A stretch of DNA of 64,000 nucleotides from Straminergon stramineum. Its lineage: Eukaryota; Streptophyta; Bryopsida; Hypnales; Calliergonaceae. Made by a program: the position numbers and the translations under genes. The stretch lies in NCBI GenBank assembly GCA_963920665.1, contig OY987264.1:32964906-33028905 (forward strand), in the 5' to 3' direction. Shown piece after piece: positions 36,340 through 48,239 of the stretch. The notes under the pieces were generated by a model. It did no database searches. It was not told the origin of the DNA and saw only the letters and a program-made list of their open reading frames with translations. Numbering within the stretch: position 1 is the stretch's first letter; every line of letters starts with the position of its first letter.

Positions 36340-36819
36340 ACATATGGGGTAGTAGTAGGTAGAACAACCCATATGGGATATATAAATTAGAATTATTTAT
36401 AGCTCAACCACTCATAGTTAAGTCAAGACAATAAAAATTCTATTAGACGTAGAATTTTAGACTTCATTTGGGCATAGTAGAATATTTTTTTTTTAAATCT
36501 TTGAACTAAGAAAATTTGGTAAACCAAATTAAATTTCATCTCCAAAAATCCATTGAAGATTTTGAGCCTCCAATAAAAAGTTATGGACAAATTTTAGAGA
36601 GGGGTTGAAAGGGAATTTTTTGGACATTCTCTAACATCCTCTTTGAATTTTGTCCATAATTTTTTATTGGTGGATCTAAATCTCAAAAAAAATGTGGAGA
36701 TGAAATTTATCTTGATTTACCAACTTTTTCTAATTCAAAGTTTTTTGGAAAGGTTGTTCAACTATATCCAAATGAAGTCTGAAATTTTACATCAAATACA
36801 ATTCCTAAGTTTTGATGAT
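36340..36819 (+). repeat. Foldback element, left part (resumes at 41908)
   Basis: Arm 36430-36615 (TTTTAGACTTCATTTGGG; CCAATAAAAAGTTATGGAC) pairs with 36630-36815 (GTCCATAATTTTTTATTGG; CCAAATGAAGTCTGAAATT). The outer part continues after the CACTA element: 41908-41965 (CTTCAAATTATCCCATTTTC; GGACAATGGATTTCATTAT) corresponds to 22040-22110 in the copy that has no CACTA element. Confidence 0.8.
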
Positions 36820-37914
36820 CACTAGAAGAAATCCTTTCTTTTGTGACAAGCCTATAACATGCTAGGTATGTTAGTTTGGACATTAGTCACGTCAACAAGG
36901 ATGTCCAAAAAAATGTCTCATAATAGTCATGCTCCAAAACATGTAAAATCGTAAAAAACGTGGTCCAATTTCAAGGTGATTTTGGATGACGTCTCACAAA
37001 ACATGGTGTTGCAAGGTCATGAAATGTCACCACATGGCTACCACTTCACCACCAACATTGTGGATAGTGCCATGTCATCCATTTTTTTGTTCGGGCAATT
37101 GATGAAGTGGCACTTGTATTCTTTTCTAGATCTTGTATGTTTGGACATTTGTTTTGATGCAAGCATATTTTTTTGGACGTCCATAGTGACATGAGCTTTA
37201 TTTTTTTGAAAGTTATGTCAAATTTACTAAGGTCAATCATCCTATGGTAGGCCAACTCTCTAATGCAAACACCTACAAAAACACCCATTACAATATTCCA
37301 TCAATTCATATCAGACTTTATCTTGAAAATGAAATTAGGACTTCATTAGATAGGTTAATGGCCAAAATCAGTGCTTAGGGTGATGGTGATGGAATTATTA
37401 GTGATTGCTTTAGGAACTTCCACCTTTCTAGTGTGTATTCATTACAAGAACTAAATTTATTATTTCTTTATGTCATGCCCATATTAGAAAATATTTCAGC
37501 CATATTAGAAAATAATGTTACTGCTTTAGGTGACTATGATGGGTACACTTTTTGGTGGGTTTGGACTAGTTTGTAGAATGTTTTGGTCTAATTGGGCAAC
37601 ACATTTCAAAATTCAGAAAAAATTCATATTTTGTCAAAAAATAAAATTTCAGTTGCTCTCTCCATTTCTCATGTTTGTCTTTATATGGTAAAAAAATTCA
37701 AAACTTTCAAAAATGTGAACAATGCAAACCACTCATTTTGCCTATCATAGGCTAGTTTACTTTATGTATTACAACACATTTGTAGAGACATGAGAATGTC
37801 ACAAGAGATGTCTACAATGACATGGCAAGAGGACATGTCTCAATTTTTAAGACATCAATTTAGATGTCTAGATGTTCTTCGAGATGTCCACTTAGACATA
37901 CACCATAGAAAATA

Positions 37915-38020
37915 GGCCATTTGCAAAATATCATACATTGTATACTATATGCTATACATTGAACACCATATATAGTATGCCATACATTGTACATCATATA
38001 CAATACTCCATACGTAACAT
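37915..38020. repeat. Short tandem/palindromic TATACATTG-type repeat
   Basis: Degenerate repeats of CATACATTGTA(T/C)A(C/T)(C/T)ATAT alternate with their inverted form over about 90 bp. It lies in the CACTA interior; a slippage-prone repeat without further meaning that I can see. Confidence 0.6.
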
Positions 38021-38134
38021 TTACAAAATGGGTCAATGGTTGACAATGCCACTTACTGCAAGCACTTGGTTTCTAGAAGATCAGGTATATATACAATAAG
38101 GGAGGTAGGAGGAAGACAAACCATAAGGGATTTG

Positions 38135-38400
38135 TTAACCCCTAAAGCCCAGAAGGTGTTTTGGAAGAGAAAAAGTCAAAAACTGTTACTTTTGATGCTT
38201 TGGGTCAAAATTTAAAATTGAAACTATTTTTTTGAATTTCAACCATACAAAAGTGTAATAAAAAGGTAAGGCAGTGTGTGGAAAAAATTTCAAACCAATT
38301 GACCAAATGGATTGAAAGATTATAACATTTGAAATTCCCCAAAAAGTTTTTTTTGACCCTCCCAACAGGGACAAGAGACTTTGAGCCCCCTTTGCTAAAT
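38135..38400 (-). mobile_element. TTAA family 1 fragment inside the CACTA element
   Basis: TTAA (38135-38138) plus CCCCTAAAGCCC is an intact end. The following 260 bp, read as reverse complement, resembles 12945-13190 (CAGGG...AAAAAAACT, CAAATGTTATAATCTTTCAATCC). No opposite end is visible, so the copy is truncated. Confidence 0.6.
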
Positions 38401-41400
38401 TTTTTGTTCTACACGAGAATGGGGATTTAGGGAATTCTCAATTATATGATGTTAGATTCAATTGTGCAAAATTTTAGATGCAAATGAGACGTCTAACTTA
38501 TTCTAAATGGACCTACAATAGAAAGTGGTAAAAGAAAACAACTATACACTAGCCAACTTTTAGAAATTTCTTGGATAGTCAAAATTTTATTTTTGACGAA
38601 TCTGAATGGTGAAATGATACAACCCCATGTCTTCTACATGTAGGAATTTTTGAAGGAAAAAAATACTAAAACTCATAAACTTATACTAATTCAACCTTCA
38701 CCACTATCCATTGTCTTTTAGTCTCCTTCATGAATAAAGCAAAGTAGGAAGGAAGATTGACTTCCTAAATGCCATCATGTTCAATAAAGAAAATATTCTT
38801 GCATTGGTTCCATGCTTCAACAATAAATGAACATACTTGTTTATTTTCAAGATCTAAACAAATTACTAGTTGCTAAAAAATCCACAACTCTACAAATGAC
38901 TAGTACCACCTTCTGAAAAATACTAAACATGAAAAAATAAAAAAATAAAAATCACTCACACTTTCTTCCCTTCTTGGGTGAAGATTGTGATGATATCTTT
39001 CAAAACATCCCTTACGACCACACATATATTTGCCATTGCAATTTCAGCAAAATGTGTGAGGCCATGCCACACTATTATTGCAAACCACACAATATCCTCT
39101 CAAACTTGAGGTTGAGGGGTAGCAATATCCATTACAACTTCTTGGTTCCTCACGATTTAGTCCTCTCCAATTACATAAAAGAATTTTGCATAATTCAACA
39201 CAAAATTGGAGATGTGTCATTGGCCTTCACCATTGTTGCACTCCTAGACATACATGTCAAACATATTCACCACTATCATATCTAATAGAAACCAAAAAAA
39301 CAATGCCACCATTTGTGGGACCAATTTTGAGAGCAATAGGAAGCACACAATTGGTCTACAACGTCAACACCATACATATGAGTTTTATACTCCAAATACA
39401 CAAGAGAAGTTTGGATCCTCTCCCTTGTTGCACCATTCCTTTGAGGTACAATAACTACAAGAAATTCCATAGGAAATTGAATAGGTGGAGCATGCATAGA
39501 ATGTATTAAAATTCTTAGACAATGTTGAAATGTGATGATGTGGCATGCCATATCATCCTCAATGCATGCCATGTCAACTTGCAATTTTCTTTTCTTTTTT
39601 GCAAAAACAGACTATGTGGTTGCCTGACCCCTATTTTACCTCATTCAATTAGCCTTTTACCTTAGCCCCAAGCAACTTCTAGATATTTACCCATAGTCAA
39701 AATTTGTTTCTTGTACATAGTAATATAATGGACATGGGAAGTTTCCATTGTTTCAAATTGGATTTCTTATGTGAAAGTAATGGACAAACTTCGAACTAGG
39801 ACTATCATAGCAATTTTTAGGAAAAATAACTTATATGATTCATTTCTTAACAAAGGAATGATAGTGCATGGTATTTTTTTTCATAAGATCAACATCTTTT
39901 GCTATAACAATTTCTCTATAGGCAATACTATATTCCAATTCCATCTTATAGGTCTTTATAATTTACATTTAGCTTTGATGTACAAAGTATTTGAACTAAA
40001 CAACTATAGGGAGTAAAAATTTCATTTCTTTAAATTTAAAGAAAATATACATTGATTGTTAATTCAATTTTCCTACATAAAGAATTAGAATTCAAAATAA
40101 ATAGTGTATAAAATTTGAGGTCTAATGATGAAAAAAACAAATTTATAGCAAACCAAGGACTCCAAGAAATATTTTTCGACTATCAATGCACATATTGTGT
40201 AATGTATGTGGTCATAGTTGTCCAATAAAATATTTCCCACACATTTAAGTACTAGTGAAATGCAAGATCCAATAGTAATTAGTAAAATAAGTTCAAAAAT
40301 AAAATCTCAAAGTTTTCTACATTTAGCAATTGGTATAGCAAGTAGTAGTGGCATTTCATGGGAAGAAGGCCTTGCGCACCTTCATGTATCAAAGAAAATG
40401 TTATATTAACAAAAATTCATGTCCACAAATAAATTGGAGGAAAGTACAAGGAAAGAAGTGAAGAATGCAAAAGAAACAAAAATCCATGTAATGCAGTATT
40501 ATAATTTGTACATGATAAACTTCTCACTTTTGTATAGATGTGTATTTTGTGAAGGACGTACAACAATGTAATTGTAGGAACAATATGAAGATTGTGTTCA
40601 TCCACTAGATATATACCAGACATTGTAAATTCCATCAATGACTACAAGCTTCTAGTTCTAAATACTCCTAAGCTTCCTACATTTCACCAAATTCTACAAT
40701 AATGGCATAATGTCAAGAAAAAGAAGAGAGGAGGAAACACAAGTAAAACAAAATTGAAAAAAATATAGAGGAGGATCTCCAACATTTATGAAAGTGAAAG
40801 GCCAAATTCCACTAGAAATTAGATTCAACTAAATTTGTACAATTCTTAAGGTTTTTTCAATTGAATAGTTGTTGTAGAAGTTTTGAATTGCCTTGTTGCA
40901 ATGGGTACCATGTGTACAAATTTTTTCAAGACAGGAACAAAAAGGAAAAAAGGACCCCATGTTTCCAAATCTCAAACATACTACTAATGCACTATTTTCA
41001 TATTTGAAAATAAGAAAGCATGTTGTATGCATTTTGTGCAAAGGGTATGCACTCATAGTATATGCATAATATGGATTGGTGCAATTTTCTTAGTACTTTC
41101 CTTGTACTTTATTGTGATTTTAACTAATCACCTACTATCCCAATTTTGAGTTCACAAGTAGCATTTTGAAGTCTACAATACTATTCCTATCATATTTCAC
41201 TAGTGTATTAGGAATGTTGGAATCGCGGTACAAAATTTGAATACATAGAAAAAAATGTTTGATTTTTAATATAAATAGTTCAAAGCAATATAATTTATAT
41301 AACATCTATATGTAGAAAACGTCCCAATACATCACATGAATGTGAATTGCATGATCCAAAGTGTAGCACATAACAAAGTAATGTGCTTATAAAATCTTGA

Positions 41401-41965
41401 ACATATTAACTCTCATAATGTGTGCATGAACACGTAATACTAATTTTAGAGGCCATGCCATCAAATTCCTTGTTTCATTGTATACCCTAACTAAAAAGTA
41501 CTAAAAAATTGCTTCATCATGCATCGATGGAAGTCTTTTTCGTGAAACTCCCATGGAGTTGCCCTTCCCATGTGATTTTCAAAGTGGGTCAGTGTTTTAC
41601 CTCACTATCCAATAACTTTTGAAAACTTACCTACAATGAAATCACTTGACTTTGTTGACATGGCATTGTCAGTTTGTCACATTTTTTTCCACATCACAAA
41701 AAACATGACTACATTTTTTTCAATGTCTCACATAACATACTTGTTTTCACTAGCATGGTGTTGTTTTCTATTGATATCCACATGTTTTTTTAGAAAGTCC
41801 ACTACAATTCTAGCACCCATTGCCTTTGAGTCTTTGACGTTCTGTTGTTTGGAAAAACATGGCATGTTTTTGTCTAATGTTACAAAAAATGGGGGTTTCT
41901 TCTAGTGAATGAACAATCCATCTCTCATCTTCAAATTATCCCATTTTCTTTGAGGATTCATGATG

Positions 41966-42484
41966 GACAATGGATTTCATTATTAAAAAAGCCTCTCCCC
42001 CTAGCTTTCACCAAATGCCAATGAAGCAATTCCTTCATATAGCCAACAAAAATTTTCTTGAACTAAATGAAGGAATTGCAAGGACTTACAAATTTCTTTT
42101 TGTTCATTTAACCAACAAATTTTTTTAGCCTAGGGCAATGATTGTCATGGATACTCTTGACATAATACCATCAATGTTCAACAATTTGGTTTGTACCTTG
42201 AAATGTGGGCGACAAAGACATGTCCAAACCATAGTGAGCCACACGCTAGACACTTCGTTTGGTTGGGTACTTGCCAAAATCTATAGTGGTTGGCAATGAT
42301 TTTTTTTTGGCATTTAATTGCCTGAAAGCACCAAAAATAATTGTGGAGCACCAAGTCTTAAGAACAAATTTGAGGAAAAATTGGATGATGATGTCCCCTT
42401 ATTGCCCTAGCCAAGGGTAAATGTAAAAATTGTCCCCTATTTTGAGCTGCATAAATTTTATGTTTCTTCACTTCTTTCAATGAA
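41966..42484. other. Spacer between the foldback and the gene island
   Basis: No recognised gene. Base composition starts to rise toward the gene island after about 42480. Confidence 0.5.
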
Positions 42485-42600
42485 ATTGGGGCCTCAGATT
42501 GCAAACATTGACACAGAATTTACAAATTTTATCGTACGTGGCAAATAAAAAATTCCAGTGTTTTCTCCAGGGGTAAAATACGGGGCAATAAGGGGGTCAA
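42485..42600 (-). repeat. Short repeat, inverted relative to 49085-49200
   Basis: Reverse complement reads TTTTACCCCTGGAGAAAAC, then TTTTTATTTGCCACGTACG and ATAAAATTTGTAAATT. The partner at 49085-49200 reads TTTTATCCCTGGGGAAAAC, TTTTTATTTACCACATG and ATAAAATTTGCAAATT. The copies point in opposite directions and bracket the gene island. The 49085 copy is absent from the equivalent place in block C, so it behaves like an insertion. Confidence 0.65.
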
Positions 42601-43079
42601 TCCTCCTTGGCCCTGAGCAGGCCCGAGGTGCTCCGCGACTTGGTACAAACGCAACCTTAAAGCGTGCTTCCTGACATTTCCCAGTCTTGAGTTGGCTTCG
42701 AAGGTCTCGATGGGCCTGTGATCATGTAGAAAGCAGTGCATCAGCCACTGACCGAGTGATCGTGCACGTTTCACTTCGTTGCAACGAATTTCATACAAAG
42801 TTGACGAATTTTTCCAAAAATTGTTGGTGGGGTGTGAGACGAGCAAATTGTGAACAGACAAATATCCTTGGATTGTTGTTTTCAATAGATCCACATGAAG
42901 TTTTCCAAGGAGATCCAGTAGGATATATTTGGCAAGGGGACGATACTAACTCTAGCGGTGCATTGAATCTTAGTACTTGCATGCTGTGAGCTTGTGCTGG
43001 TGTCAGATTCTTGAGCTTGGGGGGTACTTTGCTTGGTCGGCTAGCTTGTTGCCGCTTGTTGTCGCTTGCGGAGTGTAAG

Positions 43080-44851
43080 ATGTGGTGGCGGCGGAGTGGT
43101 GCGGCAGCTGCTGAAGGAGGCAGGAGCAGCTCCCAGTCGGATCCGCCATTTGGAATCATAAAGGTGGTAGATTCTTCACATCAATTAGTCAGTCATTTCT
43201 CACTTCAATTCTTCGCTTCACTTACTGATTTACTGCGAGGCGATGCTGCTGTACGCACTCTCCAACGGAAGGGCTTACCAAACTTCGATTTGGGCAACTT
43301 GCAAGGACGAGGAGCACGCCTAAGTGCTCTGTACGCGGTTCACCCTGCAGTGTAATTTACCGAGTGGTGTGCCGCTGCATCCTGCGGGCGGTCACTCAAC
43401 GTTGTACCCTGGGGCGTTCCCAGTTTTTGGATGTTGCTCCATTTTGTTTGATTGACTGATGTTCACGACATTTGCACATTTCAAGCTTGGTGCCTTGAAA
43501 CTTAACTCTATGTCCGTCCTACTTCTTAGAGCTTTGCGCAGGTGAGTGTCGCAATCTTGGCGCTCCGAAGTGCTCTAATATAATGAAATGGACTTTTAAA
43601 CCGCGTATCTGCTGTTTCGTTATGTATTGGACACAATTAGCAACTAATATAACTTCTGCCTTGAATTGGGCTTGTCCAGGTGAATGATGCGGTGTTCAAA
43701 CTTTGTGAGCCTACTATTCCACTCGAAGTGGAGATTGTGTTTTTACACGGCTTACAACTCTACGGTTTCGATGAGGCATATTGGAAAACTTGGATTGCTA
43801 AGAAGAAAGATGCAGATGGCAAGGAGTTTTGTTGGCCGATAGCGTGGTTGAGCAAAGATTTACCTGGAGCCCGGATTTGGTCCCTTTCGTACGACTCCTC
43901 TGCTTTTAAGACAAGCACGACAAGAAACTGGGATGGATTCTGACTTGGAGAGAGCTTGGTGCAAAACATGGTTGACCTTGCCGACATAGGTCAAGCAAAC
44001 CGCCCCATTGTGTTTGTTTGCCACAGCCTTGGAGGCATTGTGGTGAAGGAGATAGTAATCCAAGCACATGAGCAATTTCGAAATAACCAGAAGTATGTGA
44101 ACTTTCTCCGAAACATAAGAGGATTCCACTTTTATGCTACACCGCATGATGGGTCCAAACTTGCTGATTTGGCTGCGCACTTGCCTGAGAAGGCAAACAT
44201 GGTTGATCCTCTAAGGGTCATCAACGTCACGCTTAGCCGTCGCAATCAATTATTTGATCGCATTGGACAGGAATTCGGTGGCAAATGGAAATTTGCAGTT
44301 GTTGCTGAGACACACGAGACGAAAGCTGTGAGTGCGATTCCAGGGTCACGTTCATGTTTCTTGTCAAAAACATTAATGATTTGTGATCGATTTTCTTACA
44401 CCCAAGAAGTTTTGATCTGTGACTTTCCTTTGTAGTTGAGGAAAGCTATATTGCACAAGTGATTCTCAATACCTAGTACTTGAAGAGCATCTCCATTGAC
44501 ATTAGACACCCTTATGACCCTACGTATCAAACGGCACCGAGTTTCATAATTATCTAATTTCATTCAGCTCCAGTGTAATTGTTTTTTTAGAGCTGTGTTA
44601 ACGATCTTCGATGGGTTGTGGTATTGCAGTATGGGTTTAGTGTGAAGGTGGTTGAGGAGGCATCAGCACGTTATCGGAACGGAAGGTTTCTTTCTGTGGT
44701 AGCAGACCACTTTGGAGTATGCCAGCCAGAGTCTCAATTCAGCAGCAGCTATCAGTCATTAATCAAATTCATTACTAATATGATGGGCGAGCAGCGTCTA
44801 ACTGAGAGCACTGTGGCCGAAAGTCATGCTCAAGCTGTAGAACTGACATAG
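43080..44851 (+). pseudogene. SERAC1-like alpha/beta-hydrolase, one nonsense codon
   Basis: Exon 2 (43680-44327) follows TTGTCCAG and ends at GCT|GTGAGT; exon 3 (44630-44851) follows GGTATTGCAG and ends in TAG. A possible first exon is 43080-43163 (MWWRRSGAAAAEGG..., donor AAG|GTGGTA), which joins in phase. Motifs: VEIVFLHGLQL (oxyanion region), W-x-x-WI, SLSYDSSA, VFVCHSLGGIVVKE (nucleophile Ser), FLRNIRGFHFYATPHDGS, and VADHFGVCQPES with the catalytic-type Asp-His. This is the plant SERAC1-like family, a lipase-fold group expanded in seedless plants and sometimes linked to NB-ARC proteins; function unknown. A TGA at 43941-43943 lies between NWDGF and LGESLVQN in an otherwise continuous frame. 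Expression would give only the N-terminal third unless the stop is a sequencing error. Confidence 0.88.
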
Positions 44852-45123
44852 TTGACCAGCAAGCTGGTAAAGTAGACCTACTGTAATTGTTTATTTTGTA
44901 TTTTTTCAGTTGGTTTTCTCATCAATGCCATCTATTGTTTTCATGTATTTCAGACTCATGATTGACGGACACAGGTGTTGCTCTTGGTGGTCTCTACGAG
45001 GGGTCTGCTGATTAGGGGTCTTTCGAGTGCAGTTCCTTGCAATTGGATTGTTTAAAACCTGAAACTCCTCAAATGGTTTGATTCATTTCACACATTGAGA
45101 TCTTAGTTATAGTTTTCTACACC

Positions 45124-45348
45124 TCACAAAACTAAATCACAAAAGTCCTGATACTCAACGTTGCGGGTGATCCCGTAATGTTTGCGTGCTCTGTTGGGTT
45201 TGTGCTCTGCGCATACTATCCACGAATGGGGATTTCCAACCAGATCGCGAATGATAATGAAACGCCCTCGTGGAATTTCTGACACGCTGTTATCTTGAAT
45301 GCGTTTTAGAATTGCAATGCTGGTTCCGCTTTCATAGTTTACACCCAC
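45124..45348 (-). CDS. Unrecognised 74-codon ORF, fragment
   Basis: Balanced composition and charged, globular-looking sequence (PRGRFIIIRDLVGNPHSWIV; EHKPNRARKHYGITRN) suggest a real coding fragment rather than chance. It lies between the SERAC1-like gene and the pectin acetylesterase exons, on the opposite strand, just left of an AGGGGTTAA element end (45421-45428). It could be cargo of that element. No family recognised. Confidence 0.35.
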   Translation of the reverse strand: MGVNYESGTSIAILKRIQDNSVSEIPRGRFIIIRDLVGNPHSWIVCAEHKPNRARKHYGITRNVEYQDFCDLVL

Positions 45349-45539
45349 TGAGAGTTGCGAAATACAAAGGAGTTAAAGGATGCGGAGTGTTTCAGCCCTT
45401 GAACTCTGTGATATGTTTTAGGGGTTAACGTGGCTCGGGTTACTTGGAGGAGGGGTTTTTCTTCTACTCTTTAGTACCTTTCTTGTAGAAGCAAGAACGT
45501 CTGTCTAAATCCCAACTGGAACGTTTGTATCGTTCTTAG

Positions 45540-48037
45540 GGTAAGGCCCTTCGGTACAGAGGCGAAAGAATCTGGAATATTGTGATCGATGACCTTATGA
45601 ATGAGAAGGGCATGAAGAAAGCTGACAAGGTATATTCCTGACCTACTCGCTTTCTGTAGCAAGGATCAGCTGATAGAGGTTCTTCTATCGTTGGGACCCA
45701 TCGAAGGTTCAGCAGACTCTTTAAAGTTTTGAATGGCCTTGATCCATGCAGTAACTTTCTATTCTCTAGGTCTGTGCGCTTGAAATGAATGCTCTCTGTA
45801 CATTTGGGGTGTGCATCCCTTCATTGTCCACAATTGGCATCATCTGGGAGCACCGTTGTGTGTAAAAGCTTGACATTTCTAATCCTGCTCTAGGGCACCT
45901 TGGTAGGCTCTCCTTGGTGGCTGCTCGGCAGGCGGACTATCCTCCATTCTCCATTGTGACAAATTCAAGGCAGCTTTGCCAAGTGCCAACGTTGTCAAAT
46001 GCATGAGCGATGCAGGTTTCTTTGTTGACGTGTACATTCCTGCCTACCTCATGTTCATATCCAAGAGACTGAAGATGATACAATTTGATTTTCATACTGC
46101 TACTTTATCACTTGCAGCCTGAGACTTGAGCATACTTTCGTCATGTTGGAGCAGATGCAGATGTTTGATCAAGAAGCGACTTGATTTTGTTGTTGAATGT
46201 GTGAATTCTGCCACTCTTGTCTAACGGAATCATTGGTGTACGTTCCTATCAGGAAAACCTACAAGGGCGAGAACAAAATCCAAACCTACTTCAAGAATGT
46301 GGTTGATTTGCAGGTAACTCCCATTTCTCGAGGTTCGGTTCTTCGGTGATTTTATCTCGGCCCTAAAGGCATCAGATATTGTTGCACACAACGTGCTGTA
46401 TGGGGACAACACATGATTTATTGGTGATGCCAAATGCTTGATGGATGAGAGATGATCGTGGTTGGTTGTCAGAATGCCAGTGGCACGCCGCCCAAATACT
46501 GTACTGAGATACGAAACCCAACTGAGGGAATCGACTCCATTTCGTGGTTTAGCTTTGCTTCGAGGAAAGCTCTTGGTCCTTTGAACCAATGGCAACACCT
46601 TTGTTTGATCCGGTTAATCCAGCAGGTACTTCAATCCTTTTGTCTACCATTGCAATCTTGTTAATGGGAAACGTTCTTTCTTAATGGTGTGACAGTGTTT
46701 CTTTCCTCAATATTTATTATCGTAAATGAAGACTCCACTTTTTGTTGTCAGCGGAGCTTACGATTGGTGGCAGGTATCCTTTCTCGCTTCCCAATCCTTT
46801 TTGTCTTTGTTTTGCTTTGATTTCCTTTGTATTCCACTCTCTTGAGGGACTTGCACATTTGGATTCATGGTTCGTGTGAATGTCATTGTCTTTGGAGTTC
46901 TATTAGGCTTATGGTTTGCATCTAATTGTCACCTAGTGCGATAGTGCTTATTTGTGTCCCGACTTGTTGGTCAGATGGACAATATCGTTGCCCCAGATCT
47001 ACTAGGCGGATGGGACCACTGCAAAAATGATGCCACCAAATGCAGTGCAACCCAACTTACCATCATACAAGTTTGTGCCTGCACTTGTCTTCAGTGAAGC
47101 TTGTTGAATGCTGTACAGTTCAAAGCTCTCAGACCTGCATTTGGGATGATCTCGTGTCCTTGTATCGAGATGACAAGAGAGGATTTTGACTACGTCTTAG
47201 TTTCTGGATGTTTTTTTGGCAGGTTATAGGAAAGAGTTGCTGGACGCTTTGAAGCCTATACGGAACAGCAAGAAGCATGGAATGTTTGTCGATGGTTGCT
47301 TTCATCACTGTCAGGCCACATATGATTCGTTTTGGAGTGGCCAGCATGCCCCTCATGTAAATGGAAAGGTATTTCTAGTTCTCATCGAATCCATCATGTC
47401 AAGCCCCAAATTATCCTTTGATGTGTGACCTTTCCTTTGCTAGTAAAGGTAACTTTACCTTGTTTGGCCTTATCGCGGTCTGACTGAATCACGTTTGCAC
47501 CAAGGTAGAGGAACCAATTGGTCACTTTCAGCATTTTATCCAAAATGTAGGAATGTGAGTTTTGGGAGATATATCGAGCTGTGTAGAAATCACTTTTGTG
47601 TACAAGAGCTCCATCTGTTGAGATCAAAATGTTATCACTGTGAGTGCATTCCTTACGCTTTATCAAAGAGGGGTTGTAGACCACTGTAAGTGGCAATAGA
47701 CAACTCTGTTTCTGTTCAAAGATCAATGACCATGGACGATTAACCAAGTCATGCTTGCATCACTTGTTAATAGGTCCACCCAAGTGCCTCAATGGATGAG
47801 TTGGTGCTGGCAACGTGGGTCAGTATCGTAGATAGGATCAGGTCCCTAACGGATTTAGTGTCCTTTTCCTTACAGACAGCATCGCAAGCTTTGGGAGATT
47901 GGTATTTCGAGCGTGATGCAAAGACGAATTCAGTCTTCGACTGTGCCTATCCTTGCAACCCAACTTGTCCTCCCAAAACCAGTGGGGTCCTGAGTGTTGG
48001 GAGGCCCAGCTTCCGAAATTGGAGTAAGCGCGGGTGA
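45540..48037 (+). pseudogene. Pectin acetylesterase (PAE/Notum family), 5'-truncated
   Basis: Eight exons join in one frame without a stop: 45540-45629, 45907-46031, 46253-46313, 46473-46625, 46732-46773, 46975-47071, 47223-47368, 47876-48037 (TGA). Most borders are GT/AG; the donor after 47071 has lost a base or the GT. Motifs: [22 protein letters not shown] with nucleophile Ser (45925-45927); [25 protein letters not shown] with the catalytic Asp; GMFVDGCFHHCQ with the catalytic His; GDWYFER; CAYPCNPTC at the C-terminus. The family removes acetyl groups from pectin in the cell wall. The signal peptide and the first part of the domain (CLDG, HLEGGGWC, RYCDGASF) are not found upstream; a TTAA element end lies at 45425-45428. 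So about two thirds of the gene remains, otherwise well preserved. Confidence 0.88.
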
Positions 48038-48129
48038 CGCCAACGCTTTTGCTTCTAGTGTAATGACGATTATTGGTTGTTTCGTGTTTCTATTATCCAC
48101 TGCTATGTTGTAGTGGTGTACAAATTGAT

Positions 48130-48235
48130 TCTTTGCTAGCACCTTGATGATTTTCCGTTTGATCACTTGATTTACACGTGAGAAGAAATTAATGAACTTG
48201 TACCATTTATACAATCCCTATTGCTCTCTGATCCT
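48130..48235 (+). repeat. Short direct repeat, recurs at 51595-51690
   Basis: GATATTCCGTTTGACCACTTGATT near 51610 matches GATTTTCCGTTTGATCACTTGATT near 48149, and AGAAATTAATG(A/G)ACTT follows in both. Matching stops near CTCTCTGATC here; there the match stops near CTCTCAGTG, while TCTCTGACCTTAAG resumes at 62580. The 51690-62575 stretch can therefore be read as inserted into a copy of this sequence. Confidence 0.6.
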
Positions 48236-48239
48236 GAAT

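Larger units (their letters stand above)
36820..41907. mobile_element. CACTA (En/Spm) element, 5.09 kb, apparently non-autonomous
   Basis: Left end CACTAGAAGAAATCC at 36820; right end GGGTTTCTTCTAGTG to 41907. The 13-bp CACTAGAAGAAA(T/C)CC inverted repeat continues more loosely into TTTTTTGT. Flanking triplets are GAT and AAT, a 3-bp duplication with one change. The foldback sequence interrupted here is continuous at about 22015-22060. Near the ends GGACATC/GATGTCC motifs recur (36880-36930, 37130-37180, 37800-37910), like CACTA subterminal repeats. ORFs inside are at most 107 codons and match no TNPA/TNPD-type protein, so the element is probably non-autonomous or gutted. It carries a TTAA family 1 fragment at 38135. 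Confidence 0.85.

Noticed and set aside
38974..39584. Cluster of ORFs up to 107 codons in the CACTA interior as a transposase
   Set aside because: No TNPA/TNPD-like motif, and overlapping frames on both strands are of equal length.
42791..43159. 122-codon minus ORF opposite the SERAC1-like first exon
   Set aside because: Shadow of GC-rich sequence; no domain, and the plus-strand gene model explains the region.
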